A stretch of 64,000 nucleotides of DNA from Cristatella mucedo (taxonomy: Eukaryota; Bryozoa; Phylactolaemata; Cristatellidae), in the NCBI GenBank assembly GCA_009760855.2, contig WPIO01000086.1:1475001-1539000 (forward strand), given 5' to 3'. Within the stretch, counting starts at the first letter, position 1. Each line of letters begins with the position of its first letter. The notes below the pieces were generated by a model. That model did not search any database. It was not told the origin of the DNA and was given only the letters and a program-made list of their open reading frames with translations. The position numbers and the translations under genes were made by a program. This document shows positions 12,481 to 23,764 of this stretch, piece after piece.

Positions 12481-15467
12481 GGTGGCGGCCTTAGCCTGGG
12501 ACTATGTGTAGAACTCTAGCTTGACGTGTCTGAGGTCCTTGTCTTCAAACACGTGGCACACCCCCTCAAGCATGACATTCCTTGGGCGACAGAGCAGAAT
12601 GTCCCCCTGGTTGGAACCGGTGTAGCCTTTCGTGCCGGGGGGGGGGGGTTGGGTTGAGGCCGGCACTATCACAACGAATGGGTTGCCGCTGGTCTTCGTG
12701 ACCACCATATCTGTGAATCACGGGGCCTGCTTCGGCGAGGAGGCCGCCTCGGCGTACGAAGACGTAGCATTACTCCGTTCCTGCCTGGCTGGAAGGACAG
12801 CGGCTGGGCCGGTAGGTACCTGGGAGGGAAGAGGGGGCTCTCTTGGGGGCCATGCTTTTAGGCCTGGGCGCTAACGTCTTGGTTCTCTGGTCTGGGGACG
12901 CCGCAGGGGGGCTAAATAGGCCGTTAAATCAGGCACCCAACCACCCTAGCCCGCTGAAGGCGTTTCTCCCGACGAGTCCTGCTTAATAAGGTACGGAAGG
13001 CAGCTTATGCAAGAGACCCTTCACACAAGTTTAGCTGTGCTATCTACTCCTCTAGAAAGGAAAGGAAAGAAATAGTAGAAGTACGTAGGTGGCGTCAGAA
13101 GGCCGACCAACCTTGAATACGGCGGCAATTAAACCGAAGTACCAGGGGGCGGGGCTATAACCCACCCAGCGAGCCCTAAAAATCACAAGCAGGGGTTGAA
13201 CCACCAGCAACCACACAGCAAAAGTGAAAAAAACCAACGGGAAACCCTCGTGCCGTACAAAGAAGCTCGAGTACGTTGTTCTAAAAATCGAATCCAGAGG
13301 TCATTAACAAATGAGACTAACACTGGACGGCGACCAAAACAATTAAAACACGAGTATACCTATTTAAAACTCCAATAGACCCCGGGTTCGGCTCTAAAGT
13401 GTAAGTAACTGGGGCGGGTGAGCCCTCAACCGGTCAAAGGAGCCGTTTTCAAACGCCCTTAAAAAGTCAATCCGAAGGTCGTTTTCTAATGAGACTACAC
13501 TCTAAATATTCAAGAAAAAACTGGGAAGCCGAATTAGCCTAGAGCTAGAACGAACGAGCCTCGGATCGGTCAGAAAAGACAAAATTCCTCGGCGATGAGT
13601 CAGCGCCCTACCAATCACCAATCTTGTTCTCGGTGGACCAGTATGGCGGCCGCCAGGTCCCATTCTTGAAAGAAATTAGTTTTATAAATTTTTAGTTTGC
13701 TGATTTGGTTTTTATTAAGGCTCGAGGATTGCAGCAGTTGCTTGACATTACCCCACGCCTGATAACACTGTCGCCTTGTAGCATTTATTCAAGTAGCATT
13801 AAGTTGATTATACTCTCCCACAGCCTGCTCAGTACTTCTTACTACGAATTTCATCATATCTCAAAACAGGGCTGGTCTGTTTCTGTTAATTACTAATATA
13901 TTAGCCAAACAGAAATTCATGGAGCAAGGTTATCGTCAGTTATATGAGTCGCCCAGAACGGCACTTCAACTTGTTGTTAGGCAGGCCTGACCGTGAACAT
14001 GATCCTGGTAGCGTCTTATATGTTTGCTTGTATTTCACAGGCACCATCTCGTGTTCCCTCTTGAATATCTTTTTGCATTTGAGACCCTCTGGATGTCTCT
14101 TGGGTCGATGCCTGCTTGACCATTAGCTATTGCTCAGCTTTTACCCAAAATTATTTGCCGTAACATTTGTCGTTTTTGGTTTAAAAGGCAGTGGTTTTTA
14201 GTACTCAGCTTAGCGTTTATTCCTAGCTGCTCTAATTTCTTCCTGAAGAGTTTAAGTGCTGTTTGCATAACCGAAAAAAAGGATTTTAATATTGCTAAGG
14301 AACTTAGTGATCTCCGAGCATCTTTCGCACGATACCGGATGTACAGTTGAATGAGTGGCAAGCATGCTAAAAGGTTTAGTGTCAGTTTTGTCGACCAATA
14401 TTGGGACAACTTGCATTTCCACGAAGAAGCCACAACAATGTCTGTACTTAGCACGAGCTGCTAACATCTACGCTCATTCGGCTCACTTCTACTAGTGACT
14501 GTTTCCTGCTCGGCAGACTCGATACAAGCATCCTCTACAGCATTATCGTGTTCTTGGGTCACACAGCATTAAGGATCGTATCTTTCGTTCTCCTGGCTAT
14601 TCCTTAGGTTTGCAGTTTCAAGTTTTACACTCTGCTTTCTTAGACGACTGCCTATTGAACTTACAAGATGGTAGTATTTGTGTTGGTGTCAGTTGGTGTT
14701 AAGCATTTTAGGCAGTAGATGCATCTTATTTTTTGAAGTGGTTAAGCCACTCGCCCCGACCAAGGTCTCGTTCAGTCTGGGAGCAAACCAGTAGGCCTGA
14801 GCTTGGTGTCGCACCCAGGTTGTAGGGCGGTGTCTTGCAATGGAACGGCACTCGCTGCCCTCCTCTTGCTGGCCTAAGTAACCACAGGCATTGTGACGTT
14901 CGTAGAGGCAACTAGCTTTTGAGTATCTGTCGCTGGCTCATAAGCCGAATTTTAGCTCGAAACCTAAAGCAAAAAATTGGCCAAGAGATAGCACCTATCT
15001 CTAAAACCATCGTTTGTCGAAACACTCACAAGCCGATGTACAACTATATGTCTAGTTGATGTGGGGCAGCTAACCCAAGCATTCGCTTATTACTGCCTTT
15101 TCAAAAAGTGGGTATGCGGTCTTAGGTCCAAAAGCAAACAACTGGTTGACAGTAGACAAGCACGGGTCAGAATTTCGCCTCATTGATTAAGCAGTGGCCT
15201 CCAGTGAACGCATAAGGTGATTGTTGGCTTGCTGAATCTTAATTTCGTGTAGGTTCTTGACCAGCCGAACTCAATGTAGTTTGTTGCTTTGAGTCCAGTA
15301 TTAGCTGGCAGCCTTAAAATGCAAACCCAGTGCTATTTCCAATGATAATTATTCCGGCATGCTGGCCATCAATTCTATTAATTAGCCGAATTAGTGCAGC
15401 CTTAGAACACTGTCTTCAACGTGAGAAACTAGAGTCAATATCCTTGAAAGCCGAAAGTAACAAGCCT
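12481..15467. other. No recognised gene
   Basis: Short open frames without known motifs. A G-rich run sits near 12637-12648. Near 14733 GTGGTTAAGCCACTCGCCCCG resembles the first part of the SINE found at 38018, but no B box follows. The minus-strand frame 12502-12708 was considered and shows no domain. Confidence 0.5.
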
Positions 15468-16570
15468 TGTTATATTACTGTGTCTCCGGCTGCAGCAGCA
15501 CTGGTGGAGTCTCACGGAGACACGAAGACACGAGGGGGCGAATTCGAGCGGCGAACGAGACTCGCTCTTTATTCCCCAGCGGGTAATGTAATGTAATGTA
15601 TCTCCGTCAGTAACTCCACAAAGTCATAAAGACCATGTGGGTGTTTTGCAGGAGAGTTTTGTATAGCACACTCACAGCCTAAGCGGCTTTCGGTACGCAT
15701 TCGGTAGCCACCAGACTCGTCTCGCGCAACAAAGAGAAAGTGGGAAGCATAGCAGAGTTAGGAGATCAGTTGAGGTAGCGAGTAGCATAGAAGTAGCAGT
15801 TCAGGACCGCTGAAAAAGATATGCCATAGTCGGCATGTGGAGAGTAGATGTCGTTGCGTAAGAATTGTGAAAGCGAGTTCCACAGTCTAGGACCTGCAGA
15901 GCTAAAGCTTCTGTCCCCAACTGTCATTTAAGCGGAGGAATGGGACAGCTAATTTATTTTCCACACAGGACCTGAGGGCGCGAACAGGCTGAAACTGATG
16001 TAGCATTTCAGCTAGATACGAAGGAGCCAAGCCGCGGCGGGCCTTGTGGGTCAGCGTAAGAACTTTGCTCTGTATCCTTTGCTCAACCGGCAATCATCCT
16101 AGCTCTTTCAGCAAAGGCGAAACGTGCTCAAACCGCTGGGACTTCAACACCAGCCTTGCAGCCATATTCATAGTCCGCTGTAGTGGCATAATAGCTTTCT
16201 TTGGTAGCCCAGCCAAAAGGGAATAACGATAATCGAGCCGAGACAGAACTAAAGAGCTAGTTAAATTTTTCACAAGCCACTGTGGGAGACAGCTTCTAAT
16301 CTTGGATAGGGATCGAATGTGATAGCTAGCTGTAGAGGTAGTCTTCTGAATGAAGTACATATATCAGCTAGGGGCTGACTCTCCACAGATAAGGGAGTGC
16401 ATCCGTGGTAAGCCACGGCGGTGGGCCACAAGCCCACATCAAAGACCGCACCGAGCCAACCGCCCAAACAGCCGCCCACATCAATCGATGCACCGAGCCA
16501 ACCGCCCAACCACCCGCCGAGAGCGGGACACCGCACGCCAGTCACCGAGAAGTAACAGACACACACAACA
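15468..16570 (-). repeat. 3' LTR, interrupted by CR1-A
   Basis: LTR sequence occupies 15468-15589 and resumes at about 16349-16570. On the minus strand it starts TGTTGTGTGTGTCTG and ends AGTAATATAACA. A GGGAATAAAG signal and a GTGTCTTCGTGTCTCCGTGA block are shared with the solo LTR at 7499. The break falls in GCGGGTA/GTACATATAT, which is continuous in the 5' LTR. Confidence 0.85.
15590..16348 (-). mobile_element. CR1-A insertion within the 3' LTR
   Basis: 5'-truncated CR1-A on the minus strand. Its ATGTA-repeat 3' tail lies at 15590-15600, and ORF2 C-terminal parts lie at 15902-16093 and 16094-16360 ([29 protein letters not shown]). A shared GTA at both edges could be a very short target duplication. 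It is younger than the LTR element. Confidence 0.85.
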
Positions 16571-16581
16571 TCCCTTCCCCC
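16571..16581 (-). promoter_or_regulatory. Polypurine tract
   Basis: Minus strand GGGGGAAGGGA directly abuts the TGTTGTG start of the 3' LTR. That is where plus-strand DNA synthesis is primed in LTR retroelements, and it fixes the polarity of the element. Confidence 0.85.
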
Positions 16582-16584
16582 ATA

Positions 16585-18162
16585 GAACTTAAGGAAACGA
16601 CATTGTCAGCCAGCCTGACAGAGGGGTGGCGCTCGCGGCCCAAAACTCGTGCAGGCAACGTGACCGCCACTAGCAGGAGGCTCACGTCAGCTCTGCCCCT
16701 TGCGAGCAGCCGGTAGTAGATGCTGCCCACCTTAAGGCAAGGGTTGGGCACTGCTCCCACTGTCAGATGGTTCCCGTAGGTCACCTCCATGCGAGAACCG
16801 ATGGCTGGTCGCATGCGCTCGTCGCCAGCCGATCATGCACTTCGACCACCACTGCGGCTCATGATGGCCTCACCGTTTTCGGAGTTCCACTCCTCCATCT
16901 CGCGGTCGTGCTGCTCTGTGCTCAGCACCGAGACATTCTCTCTGGTGTTCTTTGCCGCCGAAACGCTCACGCTCTTGTTTTTCGCCGCAGCGAAGCTTTT
17001 GCTGCTTCGCTCGAGGTCAATCTGCACCTCGTCACAGGCTATTTACGCCTTGCTGTTTACTGCTATCCCGAGGCGCTCCCCAGCGCTCTGCGCAGAAACT
17101 CTCGTGCGGGTGCTCTTCAACAACGAGACGCTCTCGGCGCTGCTCTCCGCCGATACGTGACTCCAGCTACTGCGCTTGGCGGCCAAAACGTTGGTCTTAC
17201 GGATGCATGTCGCTGCTGCCGCGACGTTCTTGCTGTTGTGCCTCGAAGCCAAGTCGTCACTCGCATGGGCAGGCTGATCCTGGTCGCTGGCGACTGCCGC
17301 CTCGCCGCTGACCGCAATCTCGCGGTGCTCCTCTACGCTCGGGGTCGCGATGCTTGTGCAGAGGCTCTCCTCATCGAAGCAGCTGACGTCACTGAGCTCT
17401 GCAGCCAAGACGTCGCTCTGTCGGGCACTTTATATCGCGGAGATGCTCTCCGACGCTACGAAGCTCTCACTGCTACGCTTCGCCGCCAAGACGTCTCTCG
17501 CTTGGGCCGTCTGTGTCTTTTGGCAAGCAATTATCACCTCGCCGCTGCCCATTACCACCTCCCAGCTGGAAGCCATCGCTCAGCACCTCCTTATTCTCCG
17601 GCTGCTGCCGCTGCGAACTTGAGTTGTTTTGGGGCTGTTCGGCTGTTGTGGCTACAATGTTGTGAAGCGGTCCCATACTCGTTACCTCCACCGTTATTGC
17701 CGTCGGATAGCTGTGGCAGCCGAATAAGTTCCGCTCGCCTGTCTGAATCTGGCGGGCAGTTGACAGTGGGGTTGACCGGTGATGCAGCTGGCTCGTCACC
17801 TGGCTTTGTTTCGATCTCGGCTCCGGCGAGCTGCTTATGGTCCAGCCGAAACCTCTCAGCCTCAAGCTCGGCGTCATCATCCGTCAACCACGAGAAGATA
17901 AGGATTAATTCGTTTCGCAGCTGTGGTAATCTTGCTTTACGTCGGCCGGCTGATCACCCCAACTGCGTATGGCTTTATCAACCTGACTCACCAGCACAGC
18001 GTGTTTCAGCGGCATCTTAATCTTTAGCTTTGCTACGGCATTCTCTAGCGTTAGAAGCCAAGGCATAAAGTCCGGTCCGCCGTTGTACATTTCGTACCTC
18101 AGTATAAGCGTCCCATCTACACCGTAGAAGGTCTGGTACTCTTTTCGGCTCGAGTAAACCAT
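16585..18162 (-). pseudogene. Gag-like protein of the LTR element, broken
   Basis: The first open stretch (18162-17905) contains FYGVDGTL, GGPDFMPWLLTLENAVAKLK and AIRSWGD, which resembles the start of Ty3-type Gag (a PWL..LE.A-like motif). Further minus-strand pieces at 17887-17591, 17408-17043 and 17027-16833 are rich in Ser, Ala and Glu and lie in other frames, so shifts or stops separate them. The ATG at 18162 lies inside the primer binding site, so the real start may differ. No zinc knuckle is visible. The opposite strand is open for 417 codons over the same region (see findings). Confidence 0.55.
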
Positions 18163-18174
18163 TCTCTGCTACTA
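18156..18174 (-). promoter_or_regulatory. Primer binding site, tRNA-iMet type
   Basis: Minus strand TAGTAGCAGAGAATGGTTT lies two bases after the 5' LTR. It matches the complement of the eukaryotic initiator tRNA-Met 3' end at 17 of 19 positions; both differences are A for G. Confidence 0.85.
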
Positions 18175-18176
18175 AT

Positions 18177-18509
18177 AGTTATGTTGCTGCGTCACTGGCT
18201 GCAGCAGCACTAGTGGGAGTCTCAGGGAGACACGAAGACACGAGCAGCCGAAAGTGAGCTGTGAACGGGACTAGCTCTTTATTCCTGCAGCGGGTACATA
18301 TATAAGCTAGGGGCTGACTCACCACAGATAAGGGAGTGCATTTGTGGTGAGCCACGGTGGTGGGCCACAAACCCACATCAAAGGCCGCACCGAGCTAACC
18401 GTCCAATCACCCGCCCACATCAAAGGCTGCACCGAGCCAACTGCCCAACCACCCACTGAGAGCTTGGGATCGCACACCAGTGGCTGAGAAGCAACAGGGA
18501 CACACAATA
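18177..18509 (-). repeat. 5' LTR, 333 bp
   Basis: Intact counterpart of the split 3' LTR. On the minus strand it starts TATTGTGTGTCCC, one change from the expected TGTTG, and ends CAACATAACT. It has a GGAATAAAGAG signal and CATCAAAG-type internal repeats near 18375 and 18418. Confidence 0.85.
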
Positions 18510-18539
18510 CCCTCACAAAGTTTGAGTTTGCTGACCTTG

Positions 18540-20005
18540 TCATTATAGAGTATGAGCTTCGTCACGAATTGTCCCTTGTGTGCCGAGCCAGCGTCCGCCG
18601 GGCAGGACGCAAATGGTAGAGAATACAAGCCGCTTAATCGCCGTCGCCCAGTTGTTGGACAGCCTCTTAAATTCCGCCTACTAAATGTCCGCTCGCTAAA
18701 AACCAAGGGGTTACTTATCCGCGATCAGGTGGTCCAGGAGAAGCTAGATGCATTTCCGCTTACCGAAACCTGGATGACGCCTTGTTCCAGTAGCTGTATT
18801 TCCGAGACCACCCCACCCGGGTTCTCATTCTATCAGTCCATGCGTTCTGACAAGGTTGAAGGCGGGGATGCAATTGTTGTTCGCGAATCGTTTGGCTATA
18901 AAATGTGCAGTTTCTCGCATGGGTCATCGTTTGAATCAGTTGCTATCAGGTCCTCATAAAAGACAATGCCTCTCACCGTTGTGATATACTGGCCTCCTTC
19001 TGGCTGTCTAAACTTGTTTATAGAGGAGTTTTCAGAGTTCCTCGCTAAAATATTTGTGTGTGACAGGCCGCTACTGATTGTAGGAGACTTCAATATTCAC
19101 GTTGACAGCACTAGCAACAGCCATGTCCGCTCATTTCTTGACTGTCTGGAGAATTTTGGTTTGGCCCAACACGTTAATCATGGCACCCACGTCGGTGGCC
19201 ACATTCTAGATCTCGTGATCACTAAGGATGTCCTCCCCACTGACTTTGTGGTGTGCCCACTGACCCTCTCATATCATTGTTCGGTCTCTTTTACTGTTCC
19301 TGCTCCCTCGTACGTACAGGGCAATGTCGAATTTGCCAACTACGTAACCTAAAAAGTATTGACATGGACAAGTTTTCAAAATCTGTGTGTGATGCAGGCC
19401 TTCTTAATCTGCATTCAGACTCGACCGGCAGCCTCGATACCCTCACTGATACGATGAACATGACACTCAGAAGTGCTCTTGACAAGCATGCTCCCGTTTG
19501 CTCTATCCGTGGTCAAAGTCGTCGAGATTGCTTTCAATTTACAAAAAACTCCTTAAGATGCGCCGTTTTAAGCGCAGGCTGGAACGTCGCTTCAAGAAAT
19601 CGGGGTCTGAGGCAGACCTAGTCAATTTTAAGGACTTCCTTCGAGTTTAAACCCGAAAGCTTAAAAAAACCAGGGCTTCTTTTTCATTAGAAGACTGAAT
19701 TCCTGCCAGTCGGACACTAAACAGATTTATGAGAAAGTAAACCATTTACTGGCCAATGCTGTCAGGTCTGACTCCCCAGATATTAGGGGCTCAGCCGAAA
19801 AATTTTCAGCCTTCTTTACTGAAAAAAGTTTGCACATTCGTGCCTCCATTAAGCCCTCTCAGACCAAAGCAATCACCGTTCCTCAACCTGTGACCTTTCT
19901 TAAAAGGATCTCGGATGTTTCCGCCTGTGATGTGGCTGCCTTAATAAGGTCTAGCAAAAAGAGCTCGTCTCCTGAAGACCCTTTACCTTCATCTCTATGG
20001 TCTTA
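18540..20005 (+). pseudogene. CR1-A ORF2 endonuclease part (5' half of an element)
   Basis: The APE-type endonuclease domain of a CR1/L2 element nicks target DNA for priming. Motifs in order are LNVRSLKTKG (about 18680), LTETWM (18755), VGDFNIHVD (19080) and GGHILDLVIT (19195). The SDH box expected near 19265 is spoiled by a shift. After about 19340 the linker toward RT appears as decayed pieces. The copy stops abruptly at 20005 in the phrase ATCTCTATGGTCTT. The next base of the family sequence is found at 21673 on the other strand. Confidence 0.85.
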
Positions 20006-21673
20006 ATGTATCTAATGTATCTCCGTCAGTAACTCCACAAAGTCATAAAGACCATGTGAGCGTTACGCAGGAGAGTTTTGTATAGCCCACTCACAGCCTA
20101 AGCGGCTTTCGGTACGCATTCGGTAGCCACCAGACTTCGTCTCACGCAACAAAGAGAAAGTGGGAAGCATAGCAGAGGTAGGAGAGCAGTTGAGGTAGTG
20201 AGTAGCATAGAAGTAGCAGTTCAGGACTGCTGAAAACAAAATGTGCCATAGTCGGCAGTTGGAGACTACATGTCGTTGCGTAAGAATTGTGGAAGCGAGT
20301 TCCACAGTCTAGGACCTGCAGAGCTAAAGCTTCTGTCGCCAACTGTCCTTAAGCGGAGGAATGGGACAGCTAATTTATTGTCCACACAGGACCTGAGGGC
20401 GCGAACAGGCTGAAACTGATGCAGCAGTTCAGCTAGGTATGAAGGAGCCAAGCCGTGGCGGGCCTTGTGGGTCAGCGTAAGAACTTTGCTCTGTATCCTT
20501 TGCTCAACCGGCAACCATCCTAGCTCTTAAAGCAAAGGTGATATGTGCTCAAACCGCTGGGACTTGAAGACCAGCCGTGCAGCCATATTCATAGTCCGCT
20601 GTAGTGGCATTATAGCTTTCTTTGGTAGCCCAGGCATTACAATAATTAAGCCGAGACAGAACTAAAGAGCTAGTTAAACTTTTTACAAGCCACTGTGGGA
20701 GACAGCTTCTAATCTTGGATAGGTATCGGATGTGATAGCTAGCTGTAGAGGCAGTCATCTGAATGAAGATTTTGAAATTGTGGCAGCTGTCGAACACGAC
20801 ACCTAGATTACGAGCATATGGTGACGGTCGCACAATAGCATCACCTATTAGAACAGCAAAGCTTTTTAATCCAGCCACACGCTTAGGGTGTCCTATGAGA
20901 AGCGTTTCAGTTTTATCGTCATTTAATTTCAGGAAGTTTTCCGACATCCAGGATCGAATATTGGCAAGGCAAGCATTCGGTTTCTCAGTTGCTGCAGCAG
21001 ATTCCGACGGTTTAAATGACAAATACAACTGAGTATCGTCAGCATAGAAGTGATATCCTATTCCATGGGCCTTAATTACTTTTCCCAGAGGTTGTGTATA
21101 AATGGATAACAGCAAGGGACAAAGTGCAGACCCCTGAGGGACTCCACAGGTGACCCTTCTCATGTCTGAGACCTGACCCCCACACGGCACGGATTGAACA
21201 CGATCAGACAAGCATGATTTTAACCACGCCAGTGCTTCGTCTGCCAGACCGATAGTTGTTCTCAATCTTTTAAGCAGAACTTCGTGATCAATTGTGTCGA
21301 AGGCAGCCGACAGATCTAGCAGAGCTAGGGCAGTGACATGCCCGTCGTCGTTGCCACGTAGAATGTCATAACTAACACGGAGGAGAGCAGTTTCAGTAGA
21401 GTGCTGCCTCTTGAAACCTGATTAAAATGCTTCTGACATTCACTCATTTTGAATATGTTCAACTAGCTGCTTAGCAACAATTTTTTCAAGAATTTTTGAT
21501 AAGAACGGAAGAAGGGAAACTGGACGATAGTTTGTTAGGACCTCTGTGTCTAATCCAGGCTTTTTAAGAATTGGTCTAACGATTGCCGATTTGAAGGGCT
21601 AGGGGAAGACCTCTTTTCCCAAAAAAAACATTAAAAATCTTGGTTATGGCATGGCTACGTTGGTCTGCAAGTG
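20006..21673 (-). pseudogene. CR1-A RT part, inverted 3' half of the same element
   Basis: Minus-strand RT and C-terminal domain. The largest open part (20549-21265) has [25 protein letters not shown] with an intact YADD catalytic box, and [10 protein letters not shown]. The C-terminal part at 20266-20514 ends PRLWNSLPQFL. The 3' tail (ATTAGATACATTA) lies at 20006 and the inner end is CACTTGCAGACC at 21673. That inner end is exactly where the 18540-20005 copy breaks, as judged from 22083-22094. The two pieces look like one element with its 3' half inverted. Confidence 0.85.
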
Positions 21674-23764
21674 AACGTCGTTTCAAGAAATCGGGTCTGA
21701 GGCAGACCTAGTCAATTTTAAAGACTTCCTTCGTGTTTACACACGAAAGCTTAAAAAGCCAGGGCTTCTTTTTTCATTAGAAAACTGAATTTCTGCCAGT
21801 CGGACACTAAACAGATTTATAAGAAAGCAAACCATTTACTGGCCAATGCTGTCAGGTCTGACTCCCCAGATATTAAGGGCTCAGCCGAAAAGTTTTCAGC
21901 CTTCTTTACTGAAAAAATTGAGCACATTCGTGCCTCCATTAAGCCCCCTCCGACCAAAGCATACGCCGTTCCTCAACCTGTGACCTTTCTTAAAAGATTC
22001 TCTGATGTTTCTGCCTGTGATGTGGCTGCCTAATAGGGTTTAGCAAAAAGAGCTCGTCTCCTGAAGACCCTATACATTCATCTCTGTGGTCTTCACTTGC
22101 AGACCAACTTAGCCCTGCCATAACCAAGATTTTTAATGCTTCTTTGGGAAAAGGGATCGTCCCCAAGTCCTTCAAATCGGCAATCGTTAGACCTATTCTT
22201 AAAAAGCCTGGATTGGACACAGAGGTCCTAGCCAACTATCGTCCAGTTTCCCTTCTTCCATTCTTATCAAAGAATCCTGAAAAAAATTGTTGCTAAGCAG
22301 CTAGTTGAACATATTAAAAATAATGGAATGTCAGAAGCATTTCAATCAGGTTTCAAGAGGCAGCACTCTACCGAAACTGCTCTCCTCCGTGTTAACAATG
22401 ACATTCTACGTGGCAACGACGACGGGCATGTCACTGCCCTAGCTCTGCTAGATCTGTCTGCTGCCTTCGACACAATTGATCAAGAAGTTCTGCTTGAACG
22501 ACTGAGGACAACGATCGGTCTGGCAGACGAAGCACTGGCGTGGTTTAAATCATACTTGTCTGATAGTTTTCAATCCGTGTCGTGTGGGGGTCAGGTCTCA
22601 GACATGAGAAGGGTCACCTGCGGAGTCCCTCAAGAGTCTGTACTTGGTCCCTTGCTTTCTCCATTTATACGCAACCTCTGGGAAAAGTGATTAAGGCCAA
22701 TGGAATAGGATATCACTTCTATGCTGACGATACTCAGTTGTATTTGTCATTTAAACCGTCGGAATCTGCTGCAGCAACTGAGAAACTGAATGCTTGCCTT
22801 GCCAATATTCGATCCTGGATGTCGGAAAACTTCCTGAAATTAAATGACGATAAAACCGAAACGCTTCTCATAGGACACCCTAAGCGTGTGGCTGGATTAA
22901 AAAGCTTTGCTGTTCTAATAGGTGATGCTATTGTGCGACCTTCGCCACGTGCTCGTAATGTAGGTGTCGTTTTCGACAGCTGCCTCAATTTCAAAAGCTT
23001 CATTCAGAAGACTGCCTCTACAGCTAGCCATCACATCCGATCCCTATCCAAGATTAGAAGCTGTCTCCCACAGTGGCTTGTAAAAAATTTAACTAGCTCT
23101 TTAGTTCTGTCTCGGCTGGATTATTGTAATTCCCTTTTGGCTGGGCTACCAAAGAAAGCTATAATGCCACTACAGCGGACTATGAATATGGCTGCAAGGC
23201 TCGTCTTCAAGTCCCAGCGGTTTGAGCACGTGTCACCTTTGCTGGAAGAGCTAGGATGGTTGCCGGTTGAGCAAAGGATACAGAGCAAAGTTCTTACGCT
23301 GACCCACAAGGCCCGCCACGGCTTGGCTCCTTCATACCTAGCTGAACTGCTACATCAGTTTCAGCCTGTTCGTGCCCTCAGGTCCTGTGTGGACAATAAA
23401 TTAGCTGTCCCATTCCTCCGCTTCAAGACAGTTGGCGACAGAAGCTTTAGCTCTGCAGGTCCTAGACTGTGGAACTCGCTTCCACAATTCTTACGCAACG
23501 ACATCTACTCTCCTACTGCCGACTATGGCACATTTTTTTTCAGCGGTCCTGCACTGCTCCTTCTATGCTACTCACTACTTCAACTGCTTTCCTGCCTCTG
23601 CTATGCTTCCCACTTTCTCTTTGTTGCGTGAGACGAAGTCTGGTGGCTACCGAATGCGTACCGAAAGCCGCTTAGGCTGTGAGTGGGCAATACAAAACTC
23701 TCCTGCAACACCGACATGGTCTTTATTTGGTGGAGTTACTGACGGAGATGCATTACATTACATT
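21674..23764 (+). pseudogene. CR1-A reverse transcriptase, best-preserved copy
   Basis: 5'-truncated ORF2 with the linker (21674-22260) and RT fingers with LLDLSAAFDTIDQ at about 22441. The palm follows, with [14 protein letters not shown] at about 22705, then [10 protein letters not shown] and the C-terminal VLSRLDYCNSLLAGLPKK and LGWLPVEQRIQSKV. Two frames, 22328-22690 and 22582-23631, are joined by a shift near 22660, where a G present in the 43.7 kb copy is missing. The 3' end is a GGAGATGCATTACATTACATTAC tail of ACATT units at 23745-23764. It sits in large repeat copy B at its left end. Confidence 0.9.

Larger units (their letters stand above)
15468..18509 (-). mobile_element. Non-autonomous LTR retrotransposon
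   Basis: Minus-strand element with the 5' LTR at 18177-18509 and the 3' LTR at 15468-16570. The 3' LTR is split by a CR1-A insertion. A primer binding site lies at 18156-18174 and a polypurine tract at 16571-16581. The flanks GCCT (15464-15467) and CCCT (18510-18513) look like a 4-bp target duplication with one change. The internal part is only about 1.6 kb and holds Gag-like sequence but no protease, reverse transcriptase, RNase H or integrase, so it would need a helper. The two LTRs differ at many sites, so the insertion is not recent. Confidence 0.85.

Noticed and set aside
12502-12874. Possible host exon on either strand near the G-rich run
   Set aside because: No domain, no splice-site support I could defend, and both strands are open only because of GC richness.
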